A DNA stretch of 64,000 bases, taken from NCBI RefSeq assembly GCF_900450765.1, contig NZ_UGGU01000003.1, positions 372,001 through 436,000 of the forward strand, given 5' to 3'. The position numbers and the translations under genes are program-made. This DNA comes from Fusobacterium necrogenes (GTDB lineage Bacteria > Fusobacteriota > Fusobacteriia > Fusobacteriales > Fusobacteriaceae). Under the pieces are notes generated by a model, which worked only from the letters and a program-made list of their open reading frames with translations, ran no database searches and had not been told where the DNA came from. Positions 1 through 9,089 of this stretch are shown piece after piece; position 1 is the first letter of the stretch; every line of letters begins with the position of its first letter.

Positions 1-2
1 GC

Positions 3-827
3 TCTAAAAATATAAAGAAGAGAAAGAGATATATAATATTTGTATTTGTAGTGTTTTTTTTAGTTGTATTTAGAAGTACTGTAAATAGTGGAGTGGAATT
101 ATTAAGCTATATAGTTTTTCCAGTACAAAGAAAAATTTATAAAATCGGAAACTATATAAAAGAAACAAAAGAGGCGGTAATAAAGTACAGAAAAATTCTA
201 CAAGAGAATAGAGATTTAAAAAATGAGCAGATAAAATATGATATGTTAGTATATTATAATCAAAGAATCTCTGAAGAAAATACTCGTTTAAGAAAAATTT
301 TAGAAATAAAAGAAGAAAAAAAGTTAAAAGTAAGGGTTGCTAAAGTAATATTTAGAAACCATAATAATTTATATGTAAGATTTTATATTGATTTGGGCAA
401 GAAAGATGGAATCAAGAGAAATATGATTGTCTTATCTGAGGAAACACTTATAGGAAAAGTTGGGAGAGTATATGAAAATTATTCTATAGTTGATATGATA
501 ACTTCGGAAAATATAAATGTTAGCTCTATAACAGAAAGTCAAATGTTAGGTTTAATAAAAGGTAGTAATGAGGAAGATGGAACACTTTATTTTGAAGCTA
601 ATACTTTTCAAAATAATATTATAGTAGGAGAAAAAGTATACACTTCTGGAATTAGTGAAATTTATCCAAAGGGATTATATATAGGTAGAGTTTCAGAGGT
701 AGATGAAGATGATAGTGAATTATTTAGGAGTATAAAAGTGAAAAATGATATTGATGTACTTAATATGAATGAAGTTTTAATTTTGATGCAAGATGAGGAA
801 CAAAGGGAGAAAAATGAAAAGAACTAG
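3..827 (+). CDS. mreC: Rod-shape-determining protein MreC (5' end cut by window)
   Basis: MreC is an inner-membrane scaffold of the cell-wall elongation machinery, with its bulk in the periplasm. The reading frame is open to the first bases of the window: upstream of the GTG at 51 it continues as a basic stretch leading into the hydrophobic anchor. The true start therefore lies before this window, and the GTG is internal. A single membrane segment is followed by a coiled coil (about residues 40-100 of the visible part) and then a beta-rich domain with motifs such as GKVGRVYENYS and GLYIGRV, typical of the family. It begins a tightly packed + strand run. Its end overlaps the next gene by 14 nt. 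Family assignment is firm; only the extreme N-terminus is missing. Confidence 0.9.
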   Translation, partial: SKNIKKRKRYIIFVFVVFFLVVFRSTVNSGVELLSYIVFPVQRKIYKIGNYIKETKEAVIKYRKILQENRDLKNEQIKYDMLVYYNQRISEENTRLRKILEIKEEKKLKVRVAKVIFRNHNNLYVRFYIDLGKKDGIKRNMIVLSEETLIGKVGRVYENYSIVDMITSENINVSSITESQMLGLIKGSNEEDGTLYFEANTFQNNIIVGEKVYTSGISEIYPKGLYIGRVSEVDEDDSELFRSIKVKNDIDVLNMNEVLILMQDEEQREKNEKN

Positions 828-1347
828 AATATTATTCCTATTTTTAATAATATCTATCTTATGTTTTGCTAATAATAATATAAAAGATATTCAAGATATT
901 ACTTTTTTAGTAACAGAAAATCTTACAACAAATGCTAAAAAAAAGAAAAGTGAATATATATTAAGATATATCAAACCTAATTTTATTAGAAAAGATGTCT
1001 TAGAACCAGAATTAAATAAAGGGGAGATATATATATATGATGGTAATAAAAAAACTGTTTATCTTCCACTTTTTGAACAAATGACATATGAAAATTTAGA
1101 GAGTAAAGAAAGGGATATTTTAGAAAGTATTGATTATATTTTGAAAAAACGAGAGCTAAAACAAGGAAAAGTACAACTTAATAATGGAGTAATTTTAGAA
1201 TTAAAACAAATAGAAAAAATTTCTGATTATTTTTTACCAAAAGAAATCGTAATATATGATAAAGATATAGAGGTTGCAAAACTTGAAATAAAAGATTATA
1301 AAATTAACTCTAATTTAAAAAAAGAGGAGTTATTGTTTCATGATTAA
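814..1347 (+). CDS. Exported LolA-like outer-membrane lipoprotein carrier candidate
   Basis: A 177-residue protein with a clear signal peptide (KRTR followed by about 12 hydrophobic residues and CFA). I start it at the ATG at 814, which has an AAAGGGAG site 6 nt upstream; the ATG at 793 adds seven polar residues and has no such site. The mature part is a short beta-rich domain. The pattern 'ILRYIKPNFIRKD... GEIYIYDGNKKTVYLP' recalls the LolA/LolB-like fold, in which a lipid-binding half-barrel is described with 'yw.kp.k.r...yd...lw.y.p' spacing. This is a resemblance, not a motif proof. It overlaps mreC and recO, so it is co-transcribed with both. A hypothetical periplasmic protein is the safe reading. 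Confidence 0.6.
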   Translation: MKRTRILFLFLIISILCFANNNIKDIQDITFLVTENLTTNAKKKKSEYILRYIKPNFIRKDVLEPELNKGEIYIYDGNKKTVYLPLFEQMTYENLESKERDILESIDYILKKRELKQGKVQLNNGVILELKQIEKISDYFLPKEIVIYDKDIEVAKLEIKDYKINSNLKKEELLFHD

Positions 1348-2056
1348 GTTTATAAATGATAATGGAATAGTTATAAATAAAAGAGATTTTGGAGAGGCAG
1401 ATAGGTATATAACTGTATTTACAGAAAACTTTGGAAAAATAATCTTTCTTTTGAAAGGAATTAGAAAAAGTAAAAAAAGAGAATTGAGTTCAGTTGATAC
1501 TTTGACACTCTCTAAATTTACTTTTTATAGAAAAGGAGAAAATTTTTTTATTTCTAATTTTCTAGAATTGGATCCTTATTTAGAAATAAAATCAAATTTG
1601 GAAAATTTAGGGATTACTCTTTATATTTTAGGAGTTTTAAACTTAGTTTTGATGGAGCATAATAGAAAAAAATCTTTGTATAATATTACGATAAAAACAC
1701 TTAATTATTTAAAAGATAGCGGAGATAAAAGAAAAAATTACATTTTACTTGGCTATTATTTACATTATTTAATAAAAAACGAAGGACTTGAAATAAACAT
1801 GGGAGAAGGATATAATTTTTCTTATGAGAAATCTAGATTTCTTGAAATACCTGAATCTTATACTTGTAAATTATCGAAAAATGAAAAGGATATAGTTCAA
1901 CTATTTATTACTGGAAAAGTTAGAAATATTGTAGATGGTAAATATTTATTTGAAGATATAAAAAATGTGATAAATTTATTTGAAAAATATATGAATTATC
2001 ATTTGGGAATATATCTTAAATTGAAAGATTATGTAATGGGGGTGGAAAATGATTAA
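1340..2056 (+). CDS. recO: DNA repair protein RecO
   Basis: RecO helps load RecA at single-strand gaps together with RecR and RecF. The N-terminal OB-fold signature is clear: an opening strand, then 'RDFGEADRYITVFTENFGK' and 'LLKGIRKSKKR' (residues about 15-50). An all-helical C-terminal half follows. At 238 residues the length is normal. No CxxC zinc pair is visible, unlike some family members. The start overlaps the upstream gene by 8 nt, and an AGGAG lies about 10 nt before it. The 3' end overlaps the PTS gene by 8 nt, so it is translationally coupled in the mreC run. Confidence 0.88.
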   Translation: MIKFINDNGIVINKRDFGEADRYITVFTENFGKIIFLLKGIRKSKKRELSSVDTLTLSKFTFYRKGENFFISNFLELDPYLEIKSNLENLGITLYILGVLNLVLMEHNRKKSLYNITIKTLNYLKDSGDKRKNYILLGYYLHYLIKNEGLEINMGEGYNFSYEKSRFLEIPESYTCKLSKNEKDIVQLFITGKVRNIVDGKYLFEDIKNVINLFEKYMNYHLGIYLKLKDYVMGVEND

Positions 2057-2522
2057 TATCATAAAAATAACTGACTATATGTCAGAAGAATTAATTTCTC
2101 TGAATTTAAAAGCAAGAACAAAAGATGAAGTATTATTAGAGTTATCAAAACTTATGGAAACTTCTCCTAATATTTCAATTGTAGGGAATAATGTATATAA
2201 ATCTCTTGTAGAAAGGGAAAAGTTAGGAAGCACAGGAATAGGAAAGGGAGTAGCTATTCCACATGCAAAAACAGAGTCTGCTAAAAGTTTGACAATAGCT
2301 TTTGGAGTAAGTAAAGAGAGAATAGATTTTAAGTCTATGGATAATGAAGGAGTAAATATATTTTTTGTGTTTGCTTCCCCTATTAAAGATAGTCAGATTT
2401 ATTTAAAGGTATTGGCTAGAATATCAAGATTAATTAGAGAAGAAAGTTTCAGACAAGGGTTGTTAGGATGTAAAACTCCTAATGAGGTAATAGAGTATAT
2501 AAATAAAAAAGAAACTGTGTAG
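2049..2522 (+). CDS. PTS EIIA-type (fructose/nitrogen) protein
   Basis: A single-domain EIIA of the fructose/PtsN family, 157 residues. The phosphoacceptor histidine is His72 in 'GVAIPHAK', preceded by 'REKLGSTGIGKG', the family hallmark. No EIIB, EIIC or EI partner is nearby. It overlaps recO and is followed directly by nrdR. An orphan EIIA in a cell-division/DNA-repair operon is more likely regulatory (PtsN-like) than a sugar porter component; that is an inference from context. The start at 2049 has GGGGGTGG just upstream. Its partner and signal cannot be read from sequence. Confidence 0.85.
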   Translation: MINIIKITDYMSEELISLNLKARTKDEVLLELSKLMETSPNISIVGNNVYKSLVEREKLGSTGIGKGVAIPHAKTESAKSLTIAFGVSKERIDFKSMDNEGVNIFFVFASPIKDSQIYLKVLARISRLIREESFRQGLLGCKTPNEVIEYINKKETV

Positions 2523-2531
2523 GTGAGTGCT

Positions 2532-2993
2532 ATGAGATGTCCATTTTGTAATTCAGAGGATACTAAGGTAGTTGATAGTCGTTCTTTTATGGAAGGTTTT
2601 TCTATTAAAAGACGTCGTGAATGTATTAAATGTGAAAAAAGATTTACAACTTATGAAAAGGTAGAAGAAACTCCCCTATATATTGTGAAAAAAGATAACA
2701 GAAGAGAAAAATTTGATAGAAATAAACTTTTAAATGGACTTATTAGAGCTACAATTAAAAGAAGTATAAGTAGAGAAGATTTAGATACTTTTGTACTTGA
2801 GATAGAAAAATGTATACAAAACTCTTTAAAAAATGAAATTAGTAGTAGAGAGTTAGGAGAATTAGTAATGGAAAAATTATTAGAAGTAGATGAAGTAGCT
2901 TATGTTAGATTCGTTTCCGTGTATAAGGAGTTTGATGATATAAAGTCTTTTATAGAATTGGTTGAAAAAATTAGTAGTAGGAAAGGTGAATAG
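2532..2993 (+). CDS. nrdR: Transcriptional repressor NrdR
   Basis: NrdR is the zinc-finger/ATP-cone repressor of ribonucleotide reductase genes. The N-terminal zinc ribbon is complete (MRCPFCNSEDTKVVDSR, then RRRECIKCEKRFTTYE), followed by the ATP-cone from 'YIVKKDNRREKFDRNKL' to about residue 140. I place the start at the ATG at 2532 because the family begins MRCPFC and a TAGGTGAG site sits 6 nt upstream; the GTG at 2523 is part of that site. Length 153 is usual. The fmt start codon follows immediately after the stop. No ribonucleotide reductase gene is in this window, so its targets are elsewhere. Confidence 0.95.
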   Translation: MRCPFCNSEDTKVVDSRSFMEGFSIKRRRECIKCEKRFTTYEKVEETPLYIVKKDNRREKFDRNKLLNGLIRATIKRSISREDLDTFVLEIEKCIQNSLKNEISSRELGELVMEKLLEVDEVAYVRFVSVYKEFDDIKSFIELVEKISSRKGE

Positions 2994-3926
2994 ATGAGAA
3001 TATTATTTATGGGGACTCCAGAGTTTGCGATTCCATCTTTAGATGTATTAAATTCTAAACATGAAATAATAGGGGTCTTTACAAAAACTGATAAACCTAA
3101 TATGAGAGGGAAAAAGATAAAATTTACACCAGTAAAAGAGTATGCTTTAGAGTATAATATACCTATATATCAGCCAAATAGTCTAAAAACTGAAGAGACT
3201 AAAAATTTAATAAAAGAATTGAATCCAGATTTAATAGTAGTGGTAGCTTATGGGAAAATATTGCCTAAGGAGATAATTGATATACCAAAGTATGGAGTGA
3301 TTAATGTACACTCATCTTTGCTTCCAAAGTATAGAGGAGCAGCTCCTATAAATGCAGCTCTTATTCAAGGTGAGAAGGAAAGCGGAGTAAGTATAATGTA
3401 TATAGTTGAGGAGTTAGATGCAGGAGATGTGATACTTAATGTAAAGACAAAGATAACAGATGAAGATACTTTCCTTACTTTACATGATAGATTAAAAAAA
3501 TTAGGAGCAGATGGACTTATAGAAGCTGTGAATCTTATAGAGAGAGGTATAGCACCAAGGATACCACAAAATCATTTAGAAGCTACATTTGTTAAACCAT
3601 TTTCTAAAGAGGATTGTAAAATTAAATGGAATAGAACTGAAAGAGAGATTTTTAATTTTGTAAGAGGAATGAATCCTTTTCCAGGTGCTTTTACAATTTG
3701 TAAAGAGAAAATTTTTAAGGTTTATGGAGTAAAAGAAAATTTTAAGATATATAAAATTGGAGTTTGTGGCGAGATAGTAGAGATAAAAAAAGGTGAAGGA
3801 ATAGTTGTAAAAACTCAAAATGGAAGTGTTATATTGACTCAAGTGAAGCCAGAAAATAAAAAAATTTTAAGTGGAGTAGATATAATTAATGGTGGAATAT
3901 TAAAAATTGGTGATATTTTAGAATAA
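2994..3926 (+). CDS. fmt: Methionyl-tRNA formyltransferase
   Basis: Transfers formyl from 10-formyl-tetrahydrofolate to initiator Met-tRNA. The N-terminal Rossmann-like domain opens MRILFMGTPEFAIPSL. The formyl-transfer signature 'VINVHSSLLPKYRGAAPI' (about residues 102-119) and 'EELDAGDVI' carry the Asn-His-Asp catalytic set. A C-terminal OB-like tRNA-binding domain follows. At 310 residues the length is normal. It starts directly after the nrdR stop. Next downstream is folD, which makes the folate precursor pool, so the pair makes metabolic sense. Confidence 0.96.
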   Translation: MRILFMGTPEFAIPSLDVLNSKHEIIGVFTKTDKPNMRGKKIKFTPVKEYALEYNIPIYQPNSLKTEETKNLIKELNPDLIVVVAYGKILPKEIIDIPKYGVINVHSSLLPKYRGAAPINAALIQGEKESGVSIMYIVEELDAGDVILNVKTKITDEDTFLTLHDRLKKLGADGLIEAVNLIERGIAPRIPQNHLEATFVKPFSKEDCKIKWNRTEREIFNFVRGMNPFPGAFTICKEKIFKVYGVKENFKIYKIGVCGEIVEIKKGEGIVVKTQNGSVILTQVKPENKKILSGVDIINGGILKIGDILE

Positions 3927-3949
3927 AAATAAAATTAGAAAGGTAGTAT

Positions 3950-4813
3950 ATGAAGGATATGATAAAATTAGATGGAAAAGATTTAGCTGTAAAATTAAAA
4001 TTAAATTTAAAAGAAGAAGTAAATAGGTTAAAAAATGAAGTGGGAAGAGTTCCTGGACTAGCTATAATTTTATTAGGAGATAATCCAGCTTCAAAAATTT
4101 ATGTGAACTCTAAGATTAAGGGGTGTAATGAATTAGGTTTTAAAAGTTTTGGATATTTTTTATCTGAAGATACAAGTGAAGCAAAACTTTTAGAATTGAT
4201 AGATGAGCTTAATAAAGATGAAAGAGTAGATGGAATATTAGTGCAGCTTCCTCTACCAAAGCATATAGATGAAAAAAAAATTATAGATAGAATATCTTTA
4301 AATAAAGATGTGGATGGATTTAAACCGGAAAATTTAGGCCTTTTAATGCTAGGAAATGATGAAGCTATGAGTCCTTGTACTCCAGCTGGAATAATAGAGT
4401 TATTGAAAACTTATTCAATAGATTTAGTTGGAAAAGATGTAGTTGTTGTAGGGAGAAGTAATATAGTAGGAAAACCTATGGCAAATATCATGATAAATAA
4501 AGGGGCAACAGTTACTGTATGTAATAGTAAGACTAAAAATTTAAAGAAAAAGACTGTTGAAGCAGATATAATAGTAATGGCAATAGGACAGCCTAAATTT
4601 TTAACTGAAGATATGGTAAAAGAAGGAGCAATAGTGATAGATGTTGGTATAAACAGAACTCATGAAGGTTTAGTTGGAGATGTAGATTATGAAAATATAA
4701 GTAAGAAAGCTTCTTATATAACTCCTGTACCAGGAGGAGTAGGACCTATGACTGTTGCTATGTTGTTTGTAAATACTTTAAAAGCTTTTAAAAATGTAAA
4801 TTATATAAAATAA
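3950..4813 (+). CDS. folD: Bifunctional methylene-THF dehydrogenase/cyclohydrolase FolD
   Basis: Interconverts methylene-, methenyl- and 10-formyl-tetrahydrofolate. The family signatures are present: 'DNPASKIYVNSKIKGCNELG' with the catalytic Lys region, 'DGILVQLPLPKHI', 'KDVDGFKP', and the NADP-binding 'VVVGRSNIVGKPMA' (about residues 165-178). 'TPVPGGVGPMTVAML' lies near the C-terminus. At 287 residues the length is normal. A GAAAGG site lies 6 nt before the ATG at 3950. It follows fmt by 23 nt and supplies its formyl donor. Confidence 0.96.
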   Translation: MKDMIKLDGKDLAVKLKLNLKEEVNRLKNEVGRVPGLAIILLGDNPASKIYVNSKIKGCNELGFKSFGYFLSEDTSEAKLLELIDELNKDERVDGILVQLPLPKHIDEKKIIDRISLNKDVDGFKPENLGLLMLGNDEAMSPCTPAGIIELLKTYSIDLVGKDVVVVGRSNIVGKPMANIMINKGATVTVCNSKTKNLKKKTVEADIIVMAIGQPKFLTEDMVKEGAIVIDVGINRTHEGLVGDVDYENISKKASYITPVPGGVGPMTVAMLFVNTLKAFKNVNYIK

Positions 4814-4830
4814 AAATAAAGGGAGAAACT

Positions 4831-5280
4831 ATGAAAAAAAACGAGAAAAGAGAGTATTATATAGTAGATAAAAGAATACTTCCAAACTCTATACAAAGTG
4901 TAATAAAAGTAAATGATTTAGTACAACATACTAAAATCTCGAAATATGAAGCTATAAAGAAAGTTGGAATAAGTAGGAGTACATATTATAAATATAAGGA
5001 TTATATAAAGCCTTTTTTTGAAAGTGGAAAAGATAAGGTATTTAGCATCCACATGTCTTTAGTAGACAAACCTGGAATTTTAGCAAGTATATTAAATATA
5101 ATAGCTGGAGAGGATATGAATGTGCTTACAATAGTCCAGAATATAGCTGTAGATGGAATAGCAAAATCTACTATTTCTATACAGACGACTGAGAATATGC
5201 TTAGAAAAATAGAAGGAATGCTAGAAAAAATTTCTGAAGTAGACGGGGTAAAAGATTTGAGAATAATAGGAAGCAACTAA
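4831..5280 (+). CDS. UPF0735 / PheB-type ACT domain protein
   Basis: A 149-residue protein of the UPF0735 (COG4492, PheB-like) group. An N-terminal helix-turn-helix-like part ('YEAIKKVGISRSTYYKYKDY', about residues 42-61) is followed by a single ACT domain ('FSIHMSLVDKPGILASILNI' onward, about residues 72-145). ACT domains bind small ligands, commonly amino acids. The combination suggests a ligand-responsive regulator, but the target is not known to me. It lies between folD (17 nt upstream) and accB (23 nt downstream) on the same strand. Confidence 0.85.
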   Translation: MKKNEKREYYIVDKRILPNSIQSVIKVNDLVQHTKISKYEAIKKVGISRSTYYKYKDYIKPFFESGKDKVFSIHMSLVDKPGILASILNIIAGEDMNVLTIVQNIAVDGIAKSTISIQTTENMLRKIEGMLEKISEVDGVKDLRIIGSN

Positions 5281-5303
5281 ATTTAAAATATTGTGGAGGA
5301 AAA

Positions 5304-5750
5304 ATGAAAATAGATGTAAAAACAATAAGAGAGTTAGCAGAAAATATTGAAAAGTATAATTTGAATGAAGTAACTTTAGAGAGTGAAGGAATAAAGTTAA
5401 TGTTAAAGAAGGAAACTTTTGTTACAAAAGTAGAGCCTGTACAAGTTCAACAGCAATTAGTTCAACAATGTATGCCAACTAATGAACCTGAAAAAATTTC
5501 AGAAGAAAATAGAGAAAGAGAGTATATAATAGCTCCTATGGTAGGAACTTTTTATAAATCATCAGCTCCAGGTAATCCAGCTTTTGTAGATTCTGGAATG
5601 AATGTATCCATAGGAGATACTTTATGTATAATTGAGGCAATGAAGCTTATGAATGAAGTAAAAGCTACAAAAAATTGTAAAATTGTAAAAATTTTAGTAG
5701 AGGATGGACAAGTAGTGAAAAAAGGAGATAAATTATTTGAAATAGAGTAA
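5304..5750 (+). CDS. accB: Biotin carboxyl carrier protein of acetyl-CoA carboxylase
   Basis: The biotin-carrying subunit of acetyl-CoA carboxylase. The N-terminal 'MKIDVKTIRELAENIEKYNL' is typical of AccB. A Gln/Pro-containing linker (about residues 43-70) precedes the biotinyl domain. The biotinylation motif is EAMKLMNE with Lys114, and the 'thumb' region 'APMVGTFYKSSAPG' is present. The strong GTGGAGG site is 7 nt before the ATG. accC, accD and accA are not in this window, so the rest of the enzyme is encoded elsewhere or the carrier serves another biotin carboxylase. Confidence 0.93.
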   Translation: MKIDVKTIRELAENIEKYNLNEVTLESEGIKLMLKKETFVTKVEPVQVQQQLVQQCMPTNEPEKISEENREREYIIAPMVGTFYKSSAPGNPAFVDSGMNVSIGDTLCIIEAMKLMNEVKATKNCKIVKILVEDGQVVKKGDKLFEIE

Positions 5751-5826
5751 AATTTGTATTTTTATATATTATGTGGTAAAATAATAATAGTATATGGAAA
5801 CTTGAGAAGGAGAGTGTAAAATAAAA

Positions 5827-7119
5827 TTGGACACGTACAAAAATATTTTGTTGTTAGTCATATTAATAATGTTATCAGGTTTTTTTTCAGCTTCAGAGAC
5901 GGCACTTACATCTTTTAGAAGTATACATTTAGAGAAGTTTGAAAATGATAAAAATATTAAGAAGATAGAACTTTTAAAAAATTGGTTAAAAAATCCTAAT
6001 GAAATGTTAACAGGATTATTAGTAGGAAATAATATTGTAAATATATTAGCTTCATCGATAGCAACTGTTGTAACAATAAATGTAATAGGAGAAGCATCGA
6101 GTTCATCAGTGGCTGTAGCTACAATTGGTATGACTATAATTATTTTGATTTTTGGAGAAATTACACCTAAGATCATAGCTAAAAATCAAGCTGTAAAAAT
6201 AGCAGGGATAGTTATAAATATTATTTATTATTTTACTTGGATCTTAAAACCTATAATAAAAATATTGATGATGATATCTAAATTTATTGGAAGAATGTTA
6301 GGTATTGAGATTAAAAATGAAGGCTTCATGATTACTGAAGAAGATATTATTTCATTTGTAAATGTGGGAGAAGCTGAGGGGATAATTGAAGAAGAAGAAA
6401 AGGAAATGATACATTCAATAGTTGGATTTGGTGAAACAACAGCTAAAGAGGTAATGACTCCAAGAACTTCCATGTTCGCTTTAGAAGGAGAAAAAACATT
6501 AGATGATGTGTGGGATGAAATAATAGAAAATGGTTTTTCAAGAATTCCTGTATATAAAGATACAATAGATAATATAATAGGAGTTTTGTATGTAAAAGAT
6601 GTATTAAGCATAATAAAGGATGGGAAAACGGATACTCCGATTAAAAATTTTGTAAGATTAGGTTACTTTGTACCTGAGACTAAATCTATAATAGAAATAT
6701 TACAAGAGTTCAGAAGTATGAAAGTCCATATAGCTATGGTATTAGACGAATATGGAGGAATAGTAGGTCTTGTTACAATAGAAGACTTAATAGAAGAAAT
6801 TACTGGGGAAATTCGTGATGAATTTGATACAGAAGAAGAAGAGCTTATACATAAAATAAATGATAATACTTATGAAGTAGATGGAATGATAGATATAGAG
6901 ACTTTAGATAAAGAGTTATCTATAAAATTGCCAGAGTCTGAAGATTATGAGAGTTTAGGTGGGCTTATTGTAACAGAATTAGGAAGAGTAGCTATAATTG
7001 GTGATATAGTAAATATAGAAGACGTACGATTAGAAGTTTTAGAAGTTGATAAAATGAGAGTATCAAAAGTTTTAATTGAATTAAATATAGGAGAAAATCC
7101 AGATGATCAAAAAGTTTAA
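5827..7119 (+). CDS. CNNM/CorC-family membrane protein (CBS domains)
   Basis: A 430-residue 'hemolysin-like' protein of the CNNM/CorC group, now linked to Mg2+ or other divalent metal export. An N-terminal DUF21 part with about four membrane segments (residues 5-150) includes 'SGFFSASETALTSF' and 'EITPKIIAKN'. Two CBS domains follow ('VMTPRTSMFAL...GFSRIPVY' and 'VHIAMVLDEYGGIVGLVT'), then a C-terminal CorC_HlyC domain. The start is an unusual TTG; an AAGGAG lies 13 nt upstream, which is long, but no in-frame ATG fits. The gene begins after a 76-nt gap and overlaps the next one. Confidence 0.88.
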   Translation: MDTYKNILLLVILIMLSGFFSASETALTSFRSIHLEKFENDKNIKKIELLKNWLKNPNEMLTGLLVGNNIVNILASSIATVVTINVIGEASSSSVAVATIGMTIIILIFGEITPKIIAKNQAVKIAGIVINIIYYFTWILKPIIKILMMISKFIGRMLGIEIKNEGFMITEEDIISFVNVGEAEGIIEEEEKEMIHSIVGFGETTAKEVMTPRTSMFALEGEKTLDDVWDEIIENGFSRIPVYKDTIDNIIGVLYVKDVLSIIKDGKTDTPIKNFVRLGYFVPETKSIIEILQEFRSMKVHIAMVLDEYGGIVGLVTIEDLIEEITGEIRDEFDTEEEELIHKINDNTYEVDGMIDIETLDKELSIKLPESEDYESLGGLIVTELGRVAIIGDIVNIEDVRLEVLEVDKMRVSKVLIELNIGENPDDQKV

Positions 7120-7774
7120 AGCTTATTTTTATACAGGATTAATAGCTCTTTTACCAATTGTTTTAACTGTCTATATATTTAATTGGATAGTTGGAATTGT
7201 GATGGGAATTTTAGGAAATTCATTTATAACGATAATAATAAAAAAGCTTCTTCTTATATTTGTAGAAGAAGGGAATATGGATTATTATGTTCAAATGTTA
7301 GTTTATTTTATATCCTTGATTACTATGATATTAGGAACTTGTTTAGTAGGATTGATTTTAAGAATAGTTTTTTTTGCCAAGATGATAAGGAAGGCTAAGA
7401 AATTATTTGTAAAAATACCTTTGATAAAGCAAGTCTATACAACTATTTCTCAAATTGTTGATGTAACTATGACTGATAGGGAAAAAGCTTATGAAAAAGT
7501 GGTAATGTTAGAATATCCGAGAAGAGGAATATATGCTATAGGTTTTTTAACCTCTCCAGAAAATCAGATTGTAAGTGAAGTAATTTCATCCAAAGAGAAA
7601 GTGTGTAATGTTTTTATTCCAACTTCTCCAAATCCGACTTCTGGAGTATTTGTAGTGGTTCCAGAAAAAGATATTACAATACTTGATATGAAGATAGATG
7701 ATGCTGTAAAATTAATTATCTCAGGAGGTGTAATTACTCCAGAGAAAAAGGAGATAGAAAAAATTGAAGAGTAA
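7103..7774 (+). CDS. DUF502 family membrane protein
   Basis: A 223-residue DUF502 protein. Two membrane segments (about residues 8-30 and 68-92) flank a short loop. The cytoplasmic part has the family motif 'PLIKQVYTTISQIVDV' followed by 'VVMLEYPRRGIYAIGFLT' and 'VFIPTSPNPTSGVFVVVP'. The family is widespread in Gram-negative bacteria but has no agreed function. The start overlaps the CNNM gene by 17 nt, with AGGAG 10 nt upstream, so the two are coupled. The 3' end overlaps the TPR lipoprotein by 11 nt. Confidence 0.85.
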   Translation: MIKKFKAYFYTGLIALLPIVLTVYIFNWIVGIVMGILGNSFITIIIKKLLLIFVEEGNMDYYVQMLVYFISLITMILGTCLVGLILRIVFFAKMIRKAKKLFVKIPLIKQVYTTISQIVDVTMTDREKAYEKVVMLEYPRRGIYAIGFLTSPENQIVSEVISSKEKVCNVFIPTSPNPTSGVFVVVPEKDITILDMKIDDAVKLIISGGVITPEKKEIEKIEE

Positions 7775-8531
7775 ACTGATTTTTCTAGGGATATTAATTT
7801 TTATGATAGGATGTAGTAATAGGAAAATATCTAAAGAAGCCGAGTATGCTTTGATAAGGGGGGTAAATTTTTCACAACAGAAAGAATATTCTAAAGCGAT
7901 GTTTGAATATGAAAAATCTTATGCAATAGATCCAAATAATCTTGTTTTATTAAAAGAGTTAGGGTATTGTTATTATCAATTTGGTGATTTTGAAAAAGCT
8001 GAAAAATTTTGGCTAGAAGGCTTAAAATTATCTAAAAAAGATGAGAATATTATTAAAAATTTAGCTACTCTTTACTATGAGCAAAGAAAATTTGATAAAA
8101 GTTTAAAAGTTATGGAGGAAGCCTATAATATAAACGATGGTTATTATTTAAAATTAAAGGCTTTAATTGTAGCTGAAACAGATAAAGTTGAAGCTTATAA
8201 TATTTTTAAAAAAATGAATATAGAGGATTTTGATGTATATAGCTCAATAAAATATATGGAAATTTTAAAGTTTTTATCTAAGAAAAATGAACTATACTAT
8301 TTTATGAAAAATGGTTATTCTTTTTTTAAAGAGGATAGAGATTATATTTTAAATTATGCTGAGAATTTATCAGAGGTTTATTTATTGAATAGAGAAACAG
8401 AGGAAATATTATTGAGATATCTTGCTGAAAAGGGAAAAGATGAAAGTATAATTTTGAAATTAAGTAATCTATATTTAAAAAATGGTGATAAAAAGAAATC
8501 AGAGGATATTTTAGAGTTAATATCTTATTGA
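7764..8531 (+). CDS. TPR-repeat lipoprotein
   Basis: A 255-residue lipoprotein. The TTG start gives a short basic N-terminus, a hydrophobic stretch and the lipobox 'FMIGC' with Cys at residue 17. The mature part carries at least three tetratricopeptide units, for example 'AMFEYEKSYAIDPNNLVLL' and 'GDFEKAEKFWLEGLKL', plus weaker ones towards the C-terminus ('NLYLKNGDKKKSEDIL'). TPR lipoproteins usually scaffold envelope complexes. It overlaps DUF502 by 11 nt, so both probably share a transcript with the CNNM gene. No specific partner can be named. Confidence 0.8.
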   Translation: MKSKLIFLGILIFMIGCSNRKISKEAEYALIRGVNFSQQKEYSKAMFEYEKSYAIDPNNLVLLKELGYCYYQFGDFEKAEKFWLEGLKLSKKDENIIKNLATLYYEQRKFDKSLKVMEEAYNINDGYYLKLKALIVAETDKVEAYNIFKKMNIEDFDVYSSIKYMEILKFLSKKNELYYFMKNGYSFFKEDRDYILNYAENLSEVYLLNRETEEILLRYLAEKGKDESIILKLSNLYLKNGDKKKSEDILELISY

Positions 8532-8573
8532 AGCGTTTTAGATAAAAATATAAAGAGTAACGGAGTGAAGAGA

Positions 8574-9086
8574 ATGGATTTAAAAAAATATGTGGCAAAT
8601 GTAAAAGATTTTCCAAAAAAGGGAATATTATTTAGAGATATAACTCCTTTAATGAATAATGGAGAGGCTTTTAGAATGGCTACTGATGAGATAGTAAAAT
8701 TTGCTAAAGAAAAAGCTGCAGAATTAATAGTTGGCCCAGAGGCAAGGGGATTTATATTTGGATGTCCAGTATCATATGCTATGGGGATAGGATTTGTTCC
8801 AGTTAGAAAGCCTAAAAAATTACCTAGAGAGGTAGTTGAATTTTCTTATGATTTAGAATATGGTTCAAATACCTTATGTATGCATAGAGATGCTATAAAA
8901 CCTGGTCAAAGAGTACTTATAGTAGATGATCTTTTAGCCACTGGAGGGACTATGGAAGCTGCTGTAAAGTTAGTAGAAGAATTAGGTGGAGTTGTAGTAG
9001 GATTGGCTTTCTTAATTGAGTTAGAAGAGTTAAATGGAAGAGAGAAATTAAAAGATTATCCAGTTTTAACATTGATGAAATATTAG
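8574..9086 (+). CDS. apt: Adenine phosphoribosyltransferase
   Basis: Salvages adenine to AMP using PRPP. The PRPP loop '[14 protein letters not shown]' (about residues 123-136) and the family motifs '[16 protein letters not shown]' and '[20 protein letters not shown]' are all present. I start at the ATG at 8574, which has CGGAG 8 nt upstream and gives the usual MDLKKYV opening; the GTG at 8565 overlaps that site. Length 170 is typical. A large hairpin terminator follows, separating it from rel. Confidence 0.96.
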   Translation: MDLKKYVANVKDFPKKGILFRDITPLMNNGEAFRMATDEIVKFAKEKAAELIVGPEARGFIFGCPVSYAMGIGFVPVRKPKKLPREVVEFSYDLEYGSNTLCMHRDAIKPGQRVLIVDDLLATGGTMEAAVKLVEELGGVVVGLAFLIELEELNGREKLKDYPVLTLMKY

Positions 9087-9089
9087 AGT

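Noticed and set aside
3576-3842. Antisense reading frame inside fmt
   Set aside because: It lies within the catalytic gene on the other strand, has no upstream ribosome site and no protein-like composition.
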